Below, piece by piece: positions 31,251 to 45,100 of a DNA stretch of 64,000 nt (position 1 is the first letter of the stretch; every line of letters starts with the position of its first letter). The translations under genes and the position numbers were made by a program. Source of the DNA: Posidonia oceanica (taxonomy: Eukaryota; Streptophyta; Magnoliopsida; Alismatales; Posidoniaceae); assembly GCA_037176725.1 (NCBI GenBank), contig JAZBRS010000076.1:119493001-119557000 (forward strand), given 5' to 3'. A model generated the notes under the pieces. It saw nothing but the letters and a program-made list of their open reading frames with translations, ran no database searches and was not told the origin of the DNA.

Positions 31251-34223
31251 CTTCCTCGGTCGAGGACAAGCCTCTCTCGCACGTCTTCGTTCCAGACGGA
31301 CAGAGTCCCGCCTGCTTGCTTCCTCGGTCGAGGACAAATCTCTTTCACACGTATTCGTTACGGACGGACAGAATCCCGCTTGCTTGCAACCTCTGTCGTT
31401 GACAATCCACTCAAGTGCGTCTTCGTTCTGGACAGACGGAGTCCCATCTACTTGCTTCCTCAGTCGAGGACAAGCTTCCTCGCGCGTCTTCGTTCCAAAC
31501 GGTCGGAGTCTCGCCTGCTTGCTTCCTTGTTCGAGGACAAGCCTCTCTCACGCGTCTTCGTTCCGGACGGACGGAGTCCCGCTTGCTTGCATCCTCGATT
31601 GAGGACAAGCCCCACTCGTGCGTCTTCGTTCGGACGGACGGAGTCCCGCCTACTTGCTTCCTCGGTCGTGGACAAGCTTCTCTCACGTGTCTTCGTTGCG
31701 GATGGACGAAATCCAGCCTACTTGCTACCTTGGTGAAGGACAACCCTCTCTCTTGCATCTTCGTTCTGGACGGACGGAGTCCCGACTGCTTGCTTCCTCG
31801 GTCAAGGACAAGCCTCCCTCATGCGACTTCATTCCAGACGGACGGAGTCCCGGCTGCTTGCTTCCTCGGTGAAGGACAAGCCTCCCTCGCACGTCTTTGT
31901 TCTAGACAGACGGAGTCCCGTCTTCTTGCTACCTCGGTCGAGGAGAAGCCTCTCTCGTGCATCATGGTTCTGGACGGACGGTATCCCACCTGCTAGCTTC
32001 CTCGGTTGAGGACAAGCCTCCTTCGTGCGTCTTCATTTCGGACGAATGGAGTCGCAACTGCTTGCTTCCTTGGTCGAGGACAAGCCTCTCTCGCGCATCT
32101 TCGTTCCAGATGGATGGTGTCCCACCTGCTTGCTTCCTTGGTCGAGGTCAAGCCTCTCTCACGCGTCCTCGTTCTGGACGGACGGAGTCCTACCTGCTTG
32201 CTTCCTCGGTCGAGGACAAGCCTCTCACGCACGTCTTCGTTCCGGACAGACGGAGTCCCGCCTGCTTGCTTCTTCGATTGAGGACAGAATCCTGCTTGCT
32301 TGCTTCCTCTGTCGAGGACAAGCCTCTCTCGTGCATCTTCGTTCAGGACGGACGGAGTCCCATCTGCTTGCTTCCCCAGTCGAGGACAAGCTTCCACGTG
32401 CGTCTTCGTTCCGGACGGACGGAGTCCTGCCTGCTAGCTTTCTCGGTCGAGGACAAGCCTCCCTCGTGCGTCTTTGTTCTGGATGGACAGAGTCCCGCCT
32501 GCTTGCTTCCTCGGTAGAGAAGAAGCCTCTCTCGCGCATCATCTTTTCGGACGAACGGAGTCCCGCCTGCTTGCTTCTTCGGTTGAGGACAAGCCTCCCT
32601 CGCACGTCTTCGTTCCGGACGAACGGAGTCCCACCTGCTTGCTTCCTCGGACGAGGACAAGCCTCTCTCGCGCATCTTCGTTCCTGACGGACGGAGTCCC
32701 GCCAGCTTGCTTCCTCGGTCAAGGACAAGCCTCCCTCGCGTATCTTCGCTTCGGACGAACGGAGTCCTGCCTGCTTCCATCCTCGATCGAGGACAACCCT
32801 ATCTGATGCATTGTCGTTCCAGACGGACGAAGTCCTGCCTGCTTTCCACCTCGGTCGATACCAAGCCTCTCTCGCGTGTCTACGTTCCGGACGGACGGAG
32901 TCCCGCCTGCTTGCTTCCTTGGTCAAGGAGAATCCTCTCTCGCGTGTCTTCGTTCCGGACAGACGAAGTCCTGCCTACTTGCTTCCTCGATTGAGGACAA
33001 GCCCCACTCGCACATCTTCGTTCCGGACGGACGGAGTCCTGCCTGCTTGCTTCCCCGGTCGAGGACAAGCCTCTCTCGCGTGTCTTCATTGCGGACGGTC
33101 GGAATCCCGCCTACTTGCTTCCTCAGACGAGGACAGGCCTCTCTCTTGCATCTTCGTTCCGGACAGACGAAGTCCCATCTGCTTGCTTCTTTAGTCGAGG
33201 ACAAGCCTCCTCGTGCGTCTTCGTTCTGGACTGACGGAGTCCTGCCTGCTTGCTTCCTCGGTCAAGGACCAGCCTCCCTCGCGCGTCTACGTTCTGGACG
33301 GACGGAGTCCCGCCTGCTAGCTTCCTTGGTCGAGCAGAAGCATCTCTCGCGCATCATCGTTCCGGACAGACGGAGTCCCGCCTGTTTGCTTCCTCGGTCA
33401 AGGACAAGTCTCCCTCGCGCGTCTTTGTTCCAGACGAACGGAGTCCCACTTGCTTGCTTCCACAGTCGAGGACAAGCCTCTCTCACGCATCTTCGTTCCG
33501 GACGGACAGAGTCCAGCCTGCTTGCTTCCTCGGTCGTGGACAAGCCTCTCTCATGCATCTTCGTCCGGACGGACGGAGTCCCATCTGCTTGCTTCTTTAG
33601 TTGAGGACAAGCCTCCTCGCGCGTCTTCGTTCCGGACGGACGGAGTCCCTCCTGCTTGCCTCCTCCGTCAAGGACAAGCCTCCCATGCGGGTCTCCGTTC
33701 TGGACGGACAGAGTCCCACCGGCATGCTTCCTCGGTCGAGAACAAGCCTCTCTCATGCGTCTTCGTTCTGGACAGACGGAGTCCCAACTACTTGCTTCTT
33801 CGGTCAAGGACAAGCCTCTCTCGTGCGTCATCGTTCCGGACAGACGGAGTCCAGCCTAGTTGCTTCTTTGGTCGAGGACATGCGTCCCGCGCGTGTCTTC
33901 GTTACGGACAGACGTAGTCCTGCCTGCTTGCTTCATCGGTCGAGGACTAGCCTCTCTCGCACATCTTCGTTCCTGACGGACGGAGTCCCGCCTGCTTGCT
34001 TCCTTGGTCAAGGACATGCCTCTCTCACGCATCTTCGTTCTGGACGGACGGAGTCCAACCTGCTTGCTTCCATGGTCGAGGACAAGCCTAGCTCGCGCGA
34101 CTTCGTTCTGGACGGACGGAGTCCCAACTGCTTGCATCCTCAGTCGAGGACCAGCTTCCTCGCGCGTCTTCTTTTCGGGTAGACGGAGTCCCGCCTGCTT
34201 GCTTCCTTGGTCGAGGACAAGCC

Positions 34224-37200
34224 TCACTCACGCGTCTTCGTTCCGGACGGACGGAGTCCCGTCTGCTTGCTTCCTCGATCGAGGACAAGCCCCACTCGCG
34301 CATCTTCGTTCCGAACGGATGGAGTCCCGCCTGCTTGCTTCCTTGGTCGGGACAAGCCTCTCTCACGCGTCTTAGTTCTAGACGGACGGAGTCCTGCCAG
34401 CTTGCTTCTTCGGTCAAGGACAAGCATCTCTCGTGTGTCTTCGTTCCGGACAGACGGAGTCCCGCCTACTTGCTTCTTCGATTGAGGACAAGCCTCTCTC
34501 GCGCGTCTTCGTTCCGAACAGACGTTGTCCCGCCTACTTGCTTCTTCGGTCGTGGACATGCCTCCCTCGCGCGTCTTTGTTCCGGACTGATGGAGTCCCA
34601 CCTGCTTGTTTCCTCGGTCGAGGACAAGCCTCTCTTGCGCATCTTCAATCCTGACGGATAGAGTCTCGCTTGCTTGCTTCCTTGGTCGAGGGCAAGCCTC
34701 TCTCATGCGTCTTCGTTCTGGACAGACGGAGTCCTACCTGCTTGCTTCTTCGGTCGAGGACAAGCCTCTCTCGCGCGTCTTCGTTCTGGATGGACGGAGT
34801 CCCATCTGCTTGCTTCCTCAGTCGAGGACCAGCTTCCTCGCGCGTCTTCAATACGGACAGACGGAGTCCCACCTACTTGCTTCCTTGGTCGAGGAAAAGC
34901 CTCTCTCATGCGTCTTCGTTCTGGACGGACAGAATCCTGCCTGCTTGCCTCCTCGATCGAGGACATGCCCCACACGTGCGTCTTTGTTTCGGACGGACGG
35001 AGTCCCACCTGCCTGCTTCCTCGGTCGAGGACGAGCTTCCCTCATGAGTTTTCATTGCGGATGGACGAAATCCGGCCTACTTGCTTCCACGATCGGGGAC
35101 AAGCCTCTCTCATGCATCTTCGTTCTGGACGGACGGAGTCCCCTCTGCTTGCTTCTTTAGTCGAGGACAAGCCTCCTCGCGTGTCTTCGTTCCGAACGGA
35201 CGGAGTCCCGCCTGCTTGCTTCCTCGGTCGAGGACAAGCCACCCTCGCACGTCTTCGTTCTAGACGGACGGAGTCCTGCCTACTTCCTTCCTTGGTCGAG
35301 GAGAAGCCTCTCTCGCGCGTTATCGTTCCGGACGGATGGAGTCCCACCTGCTAGCTTCCGCGATCGAGGACAAGCCTCCCTCGCGCGTCTTCGTTCCGGA
35401 CGAACGGAGTCCCACCTGCTTGCTTCCTCTGTCGAGGACAAGCCTCTCTCGCACATCTTCGTTGCTGATGGACGGAGTCCCGCCTGCTTGCTTCCTTGGT
35501 TGAGGACAAGCCTCTCTCATGCGTCTTCGTTCTGGACGGACGGAGTCTTGCCTGCTTGCTTCCTCGGTCGAGGACAAGCCACTCTCACGCGTCTTCAGTC
35601 CGGTCGAGGACAAGCCTCTCTCGCACGTCATCGTTCCGGACGGACAGAGTCCCACCTATTTGCTTCCGTGGTCGAGGACAAGCCTCCCTCGCATGACTTC
35701 GTTCCGGAAGAACGGAGTCCCACCTGCTTGCTTCCTCGGTCGAGGACAAGCCTCTCTCGTGCATCTTCGTTCCTGATGGACGGAGTCCCGCCTGCTTGCT
35801 TCCTTGGTCGAGGACAAGCCTCTCTCACGCGTCTTCGTTCTGGATGGACGGAGTCCAGCCTGCTTGCTTCCTCGATCGAGGACAAGCCTCTCTTGTGCGT
35901 CTTCTTTCCGAACAGACGAAGTCCCGCCTGCTTGCTTCTTCGATTGAGGACAAGCCTCTCTCGCACATCATCGTTCCGGACAGACGGAGTGCCGCCTACA
36001 TGCTTCTTCCGATGAGGACATGCCTCCCTCACGCGTCTTCATTCCGGATAGACGGAGTCCCGCCAGCTTGCTTCCACGGTCAAGGACAAGCCTCTCTCCC
36101 GCGTCTTCGTTCTGGACGAACGGAGTCCTACCTGCTTGCTTCCACGGTCGAGGACAAGCCTCTCTTGTGGGTCTTTGTTCGAGACGAACGGAGTCCCACC
36201 TTCTTGCTTCCTCGGTCGAGGACATGCCTCTCTCATGCATCTTCATTCCAGACGGACGGAGTCCCGCCTGCTTGCTTCCTTTGTCGGGACAAGCCTCTCT
36301 CGCGCATCTTCATTCTAGACGAACGGAATCCCGCCTGCTTGCTTCCTTGGTCGGCACATGCCTCTCTCGCGCATCTTCATTCCAGACGGACGGAGTCCCG
36401 CCTACTTGCTTCCTCGGTCGTGGAGAAGCCTCTCTCGCGCGTCATCCTACTGGATGGACGGAGTCCCACCTGCTTACTTCCACAGTCGGGGACAAGCCGC
36501 CCTCGCGCGTCTTGGTTCCAGATGAACAGAGTCCCACCTGCTTGCTTCCTCGGTCGAGGACAAGCCTTTCTCGCGCATCTTCGTTCCAAACGGACGGAGT
36601 CCCGCCTGCTCGCTTCCTTAGTTGGGACAAGCCTCTCTCACGCGTCTTCGTTCTAGACGGACGGAGTCCGGCCAGCTTGCTTCCTCGGTCAAGGACATGC
36701 CTCACTCGTGCATCTTCGTTCCGGACAGACGGAGTCCCGCCTGCTTGCTTCTTCGGTTGAGGACACGCCACTCTCGCACGTCTTCGTTCCAGACAGACGG
36801 AGTCCCGCCTACTTGCTTCTTCGGTCGAGGACATGCCTCCATAGCTTGTCTTCGTCCCGGACAGACAGAGTCCCGCCTGCTTGCATCCTCGGTCGAGGAC
36901 AAGCCTCTCTCGTGCATCTTCGTTCCTGACGGACGGAGTCCCGTCCGCTTGCTTCCTTGGTCAAGGACAAGCCTCTCTCACGCGTCTTCGTTCTGGACGG
37001 ACGGAGTCCAAGCTGCTTGCTTCCTTGGTCGAGGACAAGCCTCTCCCACGCGTCTTCGTTCTGGACAGACGGAGTCCCATCTGCTTGCTTCCTCAATCGA
37101 GGACCAGCTTCCTCGCGTGTCTTCGTTCCGGATAGACGGAGTCCCGCCTGCTTGCTTCCTTGGTCGAGGACAAGCCTCTCTCACACGTCTTCGTTCCGGA

Positions 37201-40200
37201 CGGACGGAGTCCCGCCTGCTTGCTTCCTCGATCGAGGACAAGCCCCACTCGTGCATCTTCGTTCCGGACGGAGGCAGTCCCGCCAGCTTGTTTCCTTGGT
37301 CGAGAACAAGCTTCCCTCACGTGTCTTCATTACGACCGGATGAAATCCGGCCTACATGCTTCCTCGTTCTAGGACAAGCCTCTCTCATGCATCTTCGTTC
37401 TGTACGGACGGAGTCCCCTCCGCTTGCTTCCTTAGTTGAGGATAAGCCTCCTCGCGTGTCTTCGTACCGGACGGACGGAGTCCCGCCTGCTTGCTTCCTC
37501 GGTCGAGGACAAGCCTACATTGCGCGTCTTCGTTCTGGACGGATGGAGTCGTGCCTGCTTCCTTCCTTGGTCGAGGAGAAGCCTCCCTCACGCATCATCG
37601 TTTCGGACGGACGGAGTCCCTCCTGCTTGCTTCCGTGGTCGAGGACAAGCCTCCCTCGCGTGTCTTCGTTCCGGACGAACGGAGTTCCACCTGCTTGCTT
37701 CCTCAGTCGAGGACAAGCCTCTCTCGTGCATCTTCGTTCCCGACGAACGGAGTCCCGCCTGCTTGCTTCCTTGGTCGAGGACAAGCTTCCCTCACATGTC
37801 TTCATTGCGGACGGATGAAATCCGGCCTACTTGCTTCCTCGTTCGAGGACAAGCCTCTCTCATGCATCTTCGTTCTGGACGGACGGAGTCCCCTCCGCTT
37901 GCTTCCTTAGTCAAGGACAAGCCTCCTCGCGTGTCTTCGTACCGGACGGACGGAGTCCCGCCTGCTTGCTTCCTCGGTCGAGGACAAGCCTACATTGCGC
38001 ATCTTCGTTCTGGACGGATGGAGTCCTGCCTGCTTCCTTCCTCGGTCGAGGAGAAGCCTCCCTCACGCATCATCGTTCCGGACGGACGGAGTCCCTCCTG
38101 CTTGCTTACGTGGTCGAGGACAAGCCTCCCTCGCGTGTCTTCGTTCCGGACGAACGGAGTTCCACCTGCTTGCTTCCTCAGTCGAGGACAAGCCTCTCTC
38201 GTGCATCTTCGTTCCTGACGAACGGAGTCCCGCCTACTTGCTTCCTTGGTCGAGGACAAGCCTCTCTCATGTGTCTTCGTTCTGGACAGACGGAGTCCAG
38301 CCAGCTTGCTTCCTCGGTCGAGGGCATGCCTCTCTCGCGCGTCTTCGTTCCAGACTGACGAAGTCCTGCCTGCGTGCTTCTTCGATTGAGGACAAGCCTC
38401 TCTCGCACGTCTTCGTTCCGGATAGACGGAGTCCCGCCTACTTGCTTCTTCGGACGGGGACTTGCCTCCCTCGCCCGTCTTCGTTCCGGATAGACGGAGT
38501 CCCGCCTGCTTGCTTCCACAGTCGAGGACAAGCCTCTCTCACGCGTCTTCATTCCGGACGGACAGAGTCCTGCCTGCTTGCTTCCTCGATCGAGGACAAG
38601 CCCCACTCGTACGTCTTCGCTCTGGACGGACGGAGTCCCATCTACTTGCTTCCATAGTCGACGACAAGCTTCCTTGTGCGTCTTCGTTCCGGACGGACGG
38701 AGTCCCGCCTGCTTGCTTCCTCCGTCGAGTACAAGCCTCCCTCGTGCGTCTTCGTTCCGGACGGACAGAGTCCCGCCTGCATGCTTCCTCGGTCGCGGAC
38801 AAGCCACTCTCACACGTCTACGTTCCGGACGGACGGAGTCCCGCCTACTTGCTTCCTTGGTCGAGGACTAGCTTCTCTAGCGTGTCTTCATTGTAGACGA
38901 GCAAAATCCGACCTACTTGCTTCCTCGGTCAAGAACAAGCCTCTCTCATGCGTCTTCGTTTCAGACAGACGGAGTCCCGCCTGCTTGCTTCTTCGGTAGA
39001 GGACAAGCCTCTCTTGCGCGTCTTTGTTCCGTAGAGATGGAGTCCCGCCTACTTGCTTCTTCGGTCGAGGACATGCCACCCTCGCATGTCTTCGTTCCGG
39101 ACAAACGGAGTCCCGCTTGCTTGCTTCCTTGGTCGAGGACAAGCCTCTCTCACGTATCTTCGTTCCCCACGGACGGAGTCCCGCCAGCTTGCTTCCTTGG
39201 TCGAGGACAAGCCTCTCTCACGCGTCTTCATTCTGGACGGACGGAGTCCTACCTGCTTGCTACCTCGGTGGAGGACAAGCCACTCTCGCGCGTCTTCGTT
39301 CTTGACGGATGGAGTCCCTTCTGCTAGCTTCCTCAGTCGAGGCCCAGCTTCCTCACGCGTCTTCGTTCCGGACAGACGGAGTCCCGCCTGCTTGCTTCCT
39401 TGGTCGAGGACAAGCCTCTCTCACGCGTCTTCATTCCGGACGGACGGAGTCCTGCCTGCTTGCTTCCTCGATCGAGGACAAGCCCCACTCGTACGTCTTC
39501 GTTCCAGATGGATGGAGTCCCGCCTGCTTGCTTCCTCGGTCGAGGACAAGCTTCCCTCGCGTGTCTTCATTGCGGACGGACGAAATCCGGTCTACTTGCT
39601 TCCTCGGTCGAGGACCAAGCTCTCTCACGCATCTTCGTTCTGGACGAACGGAGTCCCCTCTGCTTGCTGCTTTAGTCCAGGACAAGCCTCCTCGCGTGTC
39701 TTCGTTCCGGACGGACGGAGTCCCGCCTGCTCGCTTCCTCGGTCGAGGACAAGCCTCCTTCGCGCGTCTTCGTTCTGGACGGACGGAGTCCAGCCTGCTT
39801 GCTTCCTCGGTCGAGGAGAAGCCTCTCTCGCACGTCATCGTTCCGGACGGACAGAGTCCCACCTGTTTGCTTCCGTGGTCGAGGACAAGCCTCCCTCGCA
39901 TGACTTCGTTCCGGAAGAACGGAGTCCCACCTGCTTGCTTCCTCGGTCGAGGACAAGCCTCTCTCGCGCATCTCCGTTCCTGATGGACGGAGTCCCGCCT
40001 GCTTGCTTCCTTGGTCGAGGACAAGCCTCTCTCACGCGTCTTCGTTCTGGACGGACGGAGTCCAGCCTGCTTGCTTCCTCGGTCGAGGACAAGCCTCTCT
40101 CGTGCGTCTTCTTTCCGAACAGACGGAGTCCTGCCTGCTTGCTTCTTCGATTGAGGACAAGCTTCTGTCGCACGTCTTCGTTTCGGACAGACGGAGTCCC

Positions 40201-41700
40201 GCCTACTTGCATCTTCGGACGAGGACATGCCTCCCTCGCGCGTCTTCATTTCTGATTGACGGAGTCCCGCCTGCTTGCTTCCACGGTCGAGGACAAGCCT
40301 CTCTCGCGCATCTTCATTCCGGACGGTCAGAGTCCCTCCCGCTTGCTTCCTCTGTCGAGGGCAAATCTCTCTCGGGCGTATTCGTTCTGGACGGACAGAA
40401 TCCCGCTTGCTTGCTTCCCCTGTCAAGGACAAACCACTCTCGTGCGTCTTCATTCTGGAAGGATGGAGTCCCATCTGCTTGCTTCCTCAGTCGAGGACAA
40501 GCTTCCTCGTGCGTCTTCTTTCCGGAAGGACGGAGTCCCGCCTGCTTGCTTCCTCGGTCGAGGACAAGCCTCCCTCGTGCGTCTTCGTTCTGGACGGACG
40601 GATTCCCGCCTGCATGCTTCCTCGGTCACGGACAAGCCACTCTCACGCGTCTTCGTTCTAGACGGATGGAGTACCGCCTACTTGCTTCATTAATTGAGGA
40701 GAAGCTCCTCTCACGTGTCTTCATTGCGGACGGACGAAATCCAACCTACTTGCTTCCTCGGTCGAGAACAAGCCTCTCCCATGCATCTTCGTTCTGGACG
40801 GACGGAGTCCCCCTTCCTTGCTTCTTTAGCCGAGGACAAGCCTCCTCGCGCGCCTTCGCTCCTGACGGATGATGTCCCCCCTGCTTGCTTCCTCGGTCGA
40901 GGGCAAGCCTCCCTCGCGCGTCTTCGTTCTAGATGGACAGAGTCCCGCCTGCTTGCTTCCTCGGTCGAGGAGAAGCCCCTCTAGCGCGTCATTGTTCCGG
41001 ATGGACGGAGTCCCACCTGCTTGCTTCCACGGTCGAGGACAAGCCACCCTCACACGTCTTTGATCCGGACGAATGGAGTCCCACCTGCTTGCTTCCTCGG
41101 TCGTGGACAAGCCTCTCTCGTGCATCTTCGTTCTAGACGGACGGTGTCCCGCCTGCTTGCTTCCTTGGTCGAGGACAAGCCTCTCTCACGCGTCTTTGTT
41201 CTGGACGGACGGTGTCCTGCCTGCATGCTTCCTCGGTCGAGGACACGCCTCTCTTGCACATCTTTGTTCCGGACTGACGGAGTCCCACCTGCTTGCTTCT
41301 TCAGTTGAGGACAAGCCTCCCCCGCGCGTCTTCGTTCCAGACAGACGGAGTCCCGCCAACTAGCATCTTCGGTCGAGGACATGCCTCACTCGCGCGTCTT
41401 CGGTCCAGACAAACGGTGTCCCGCAGGCTTGCTTCCTCGGTCGAGGACAAGCCTCTCTCGCACGTTTACGTTCCGGACGGACAGAGTCCCGCCTGCTTGC
41501 TTCCTCGATCGAGGACAAGCCTCTCTCATGCATCTTCATTCTGTACGGACGGAGTCCCCTCCGCTTGCTTCCTTAGTTGAGGATAAGCCTCCTCGCGTGT
41601 CTTCGTACCGGACGGACGGAGCCCCGCCTGCTTGCTTCCTCGGTCGAGGACAAGCCTACATTGCGCGTCTTCGTTCTGGACGGATGGAGTCGTGCCTGCT
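34224..41700 (+). repeat. Block copy II within the satellite (partner 24157-31250)
   Basis: Matches block I in variant order. It has an extra 475-bp tandem duplication: the CCTCCTCGCG...GTACCGG variant is present once in block I at 27401 but twice here, at 37447 and 37922. It also contains the mosaic junction near 35600. Confidence 0.75.
35601..35950 (+). repeat. Mosaic patch with a truncated monomer
   Basis: Left of 35601 the sequence follows the 25.5-kb block (offset 10010). At 35596-35604 a monomer is cut short (CAGTCCGGTCGAGG). To the right it follows the 29.29-kb block (offset 6313) until about 35925-35950, and then returns to the 25.65-kb block (offset 10318). Confidence 0.75.
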
Positions 41701-41799
41701 TCCTTCCTCGGTTCGAGGAGAAGCCTCCCTCACGCATCATCGTTCCGGACGGACGGAGTCCCTCCTGCTTGCTTCCGTGGTTGAGGACAAGCCTCCCTC

Positions 41800-44700
41800 G
41801 CGTGTCTTCGTTCCGGACGAACGGAGTTCCACCTGCTTGCTTCCTCAGTCGAGGACAAGCCTCTCTCGTGCATCTTCGTTCCTGACGAACGGAGTCCCGC
41901 CTGCTTGCTTCCTTGGTCGAGGACAAGCCTCTCTCATGTGTCTTCGTTCTGGACAGACGGAGTCCAGCCAGCTTGCTTCCTCGGTCGAGGGCATGCCTCT
42001 CTCGCGCGTCTTCGTTCCAGAATGACGGAGTCCTGCCTGCTTGCTTCTTCGATTGAGGACAAGCCTCTCTCGCACGTCTTCGTTCTGGACAAACAGAGTC
42101 CCGCCTACTTGCTTCTTCGGACGGGGACTTGCCACCCTCGCACGTCTTCGTTTCGGATAGACGGAGTCCCGCCTGCTTGCTTCCACAGTCGAGGACAAGC
42201 CTCTCTCACGCGTCTTCGTTCCGGACGGACAGAGTCCCGCCTGCTTGCTTCCTCGATCGAGGGCAAATCTCTCTCACGCGTATTCGTTCCAGACGGACAG
42301 AATCCCACTTGCATGCTTCCTCGGTCAAGGACAAACCACTCTCGTGCGTCTTCGCTCTGGACGGACGGAGTCCCATCTGCTTGCTTCCATAGTCGAGGAC
42401 AAGCTTCCTTGTGCGTCTTCGTTCCGGACGGACGGAGTCCCGCCTGCTTGCTTCCTCGGTCAAGGACAAGCCTCCCTCATGCGTCTTCGTTTCGGACGGA
42501 CAGAGTCCTGCCTGCATGCTTCCTCGGTCGCGGACAAGCCACTCTCGCACGTCTACGTTCCGGACGGACGGAGTCCCGCCTACTTGCTTCCTTGGTCGAG
42601 GACTAGCTTCTCTAGCGTGTCTTCAATGTAGACGAGCAAAATCCGACCTACTTGCTTCCTTGGTCAAGAACAAGCCTCTCTCATGCGTCTTCGTTTCGGA
42701 CAGACGGAGTCCCGCCTGCTTGCTTCTTCGGTAAAGGACAAGCCTCTCTCGCGCGTCTTTGTTCCGGAGAGATGGAGTCCCACCAACTTGCTTCTTCGGT
42801 CGAGGACATGCCACCCTCGCATGTCTTCGTTCCGGACAAACGGAGTCCCGCTTGCTTGCTTCCTTGGTCGAGGACAAGCCTCTCTCACGTATCTTCATTC
42901 CCCACGGACGGAGTCCCACCTGCTTGCTTCCTTGGTCGAGGACAAGCCTCTCTCACGCGTCTTCATTCTGGACGGATGGAGTCCTACCTGCTTGCTTCCT
43001 CGGTGGAGGACAAGCCACTCTCGCGCGTCTTCGTTCTTGACGGATGGAGTCCCTTCTGCTAGCTTCCTCAGTCGAGGACCAGCTTCCTTACGCGTCTTCG
43101 TTCCAGACAGACGGAGTCCCGCCTGCTTGCTTCCTTGGTCGAGGACAAGCCTCTCTCACGCGTCTTCATTCCGGACAGATGGAGTCCCGCCTGCTTGCTT
43201 CCTCGATCGAGGACAAGCCCCACTCGTACGTCTTCGTTCCAGATGGATGGAGTCCCGCCTGCTTGCTTCCTCGGTCGAGGACAAGCTTCCCTCGCGTGTC
43301 TTCATTGCGGACGGACGAAATCCGGTCTACTTGCTTCCTCGGTCGAGGACCAAGCTCTCTCACGCATCTTCGTTCTGGACGAACGGAGTCCCCTCTGCTT
43401 GCTGCTTTAGTCCAGGACAAGCCTCCTCGCGTGTCTTCGTTCCGGACGGACGGAGTCCCGCCTGCTCGCTTCCTCGGTCGAGGACAAGCCTCCTTCGTGC
43501 GTCTTCGTTCTGGACGGACGGAGTCCAGCCTGCTTGCTTCCTCGGTCGAGGAGAAGCCTCTCTCGCACGTCATCGTTCCGGACGGACAGAGTCCCACCTG
43601 TTTGCTTCCGTGGTCGAGGACAAACCTCCCTCGCATGACTTCGTTCCGGAAGAACGGAGTCCCACCTGCTTGCTTCCTCGGTCGAGGACAAGCCTCTCTC
43701 GCGCATCTCCGTTCCTGATGGACGGAGTCCCGCCTGCTTGCTTCCTTGGTCGAGGACAAGCCTCTATCACGCGTCTTCGTTCTGGACGGACGGAGTCCAG
43801 CCTGCTTGCTTCCTCGGTCGAGGACAAGCCTCTCTCGTGCGTCTTCTTTCCGAACAGACGGAGTCCTCCCTGCTTGCTTCTTCGATTGAGGACAAGCTTC
43901 TGTCGCACGTCTTCGTTTCGGACAGACGGAGTCCCACCTACTTGCATCTTCGGACGAGGACATGCCTCCCTCGCGCGTCTTCATTTCGGATTGACGGAGT
44001 CCCGCCTGCTTGCTTCCACGGTCGAGGACAAGCCACTCTCACGCATCTTCATTCCGGACGGTCAGAGTCCCTCCCGCTTGCTTCCTCGGTCGAGGGCAAA
44101 TCTCTCTCGGGCGTATTCGTTCTGGACGGACAGAATCCCGCTTGCTTGCTTCCTCTGTCAAGGACAAACCACTCTCGTGCGTCTTCATTCTGGACGGATG
44201 GAGTCCCATCTGCTTGCTTCCTCAGTCGAGGACAAGCTTCCTCGTGCGTCTTCCTTCCGGAAGGACGGAGTCCCGCCTGCTTGCTTCCTCGGTCGAGGAC
44301 AAGCCTCCCTCGTGCGTCTTCGTTCCGGACGGACGGATTCCCGCCTGCATGCTTCCTCGGTCACGGACAAGCCACTCTCACGCGTCTTCGTTCTAGACGG
44401 ACGGAGTCCCGCCTACTTGCTTCATTGCGGACGGACGAAATCCAACCTACTTGCTTCCTCGGTCGAGAACAAGCCTCTCCCATGCATCTTCGTTCTGGAC
44501 GGACGGAGTCCCCCTTGCTTGCTTCTTTAGTCGAGGACAAGCCTCCTCGCGCGCCTTCGTTCCTGATGTACGATGTCCCCCCTACTTGCTTCCTCGGTCG
44601 AGGGCAAGCCTCCCTCGCGCGTCTTCGTTCTGGACGGACGGAGTCCCGCCTGCTTGCTTCCTCGGTCGAGGAGAAGCCCCTCAAGCGCGTCATTGTTCCG

Positions 44701-45100
44701 GACGGACGGAGTCCCACCTGCTTGCTTCCACGGTCGAGGACAAGCCACCCTCACACGTCTTTGATCCGGACGAATGGAGTCCCACCTGCTTGCTTCCTCG
44801 GTCGTGGGCAAGCCTCTCTCGTGCATCTTCGTTCTAGACGGACGGTGTCCCACCTGCTTGCTTCCTTGGTCGAGGACAAGCCTCTCTCACGCGTCTTTGT
44901 TCTGGATGGACGGTGTCCTGCCTGCAAGCTTCCTCGGTCGAGGACACGCCTCTCTTGCGCATCTTTGTTCCGGACTGACGGAGTCCCGCCTGCTTGCTTC
45001 TTCAGTTGAGGACAAGCCTCCCTCGCGCGTCTTCGTTCCAGACAGACGGAGTCCCGCCAACTAGCATCTTCGGTCGAGGACATGCCTCCCTCGCGCGTCT
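41800..45100 (+). repeat. Block copy III (partner about 38100-41400, offset about 3.7 kb)
   Basis: Variant runs recur at a fixed 3735 bp (for example 38888 to 42623, 39309 to 43044, 40275 to 44010), shifting to about 3701 bp at the right end (41293 to 44994). Within it lies the longest open frame of the array, 42683-44530, 615 codons. Confidence 0.75.
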
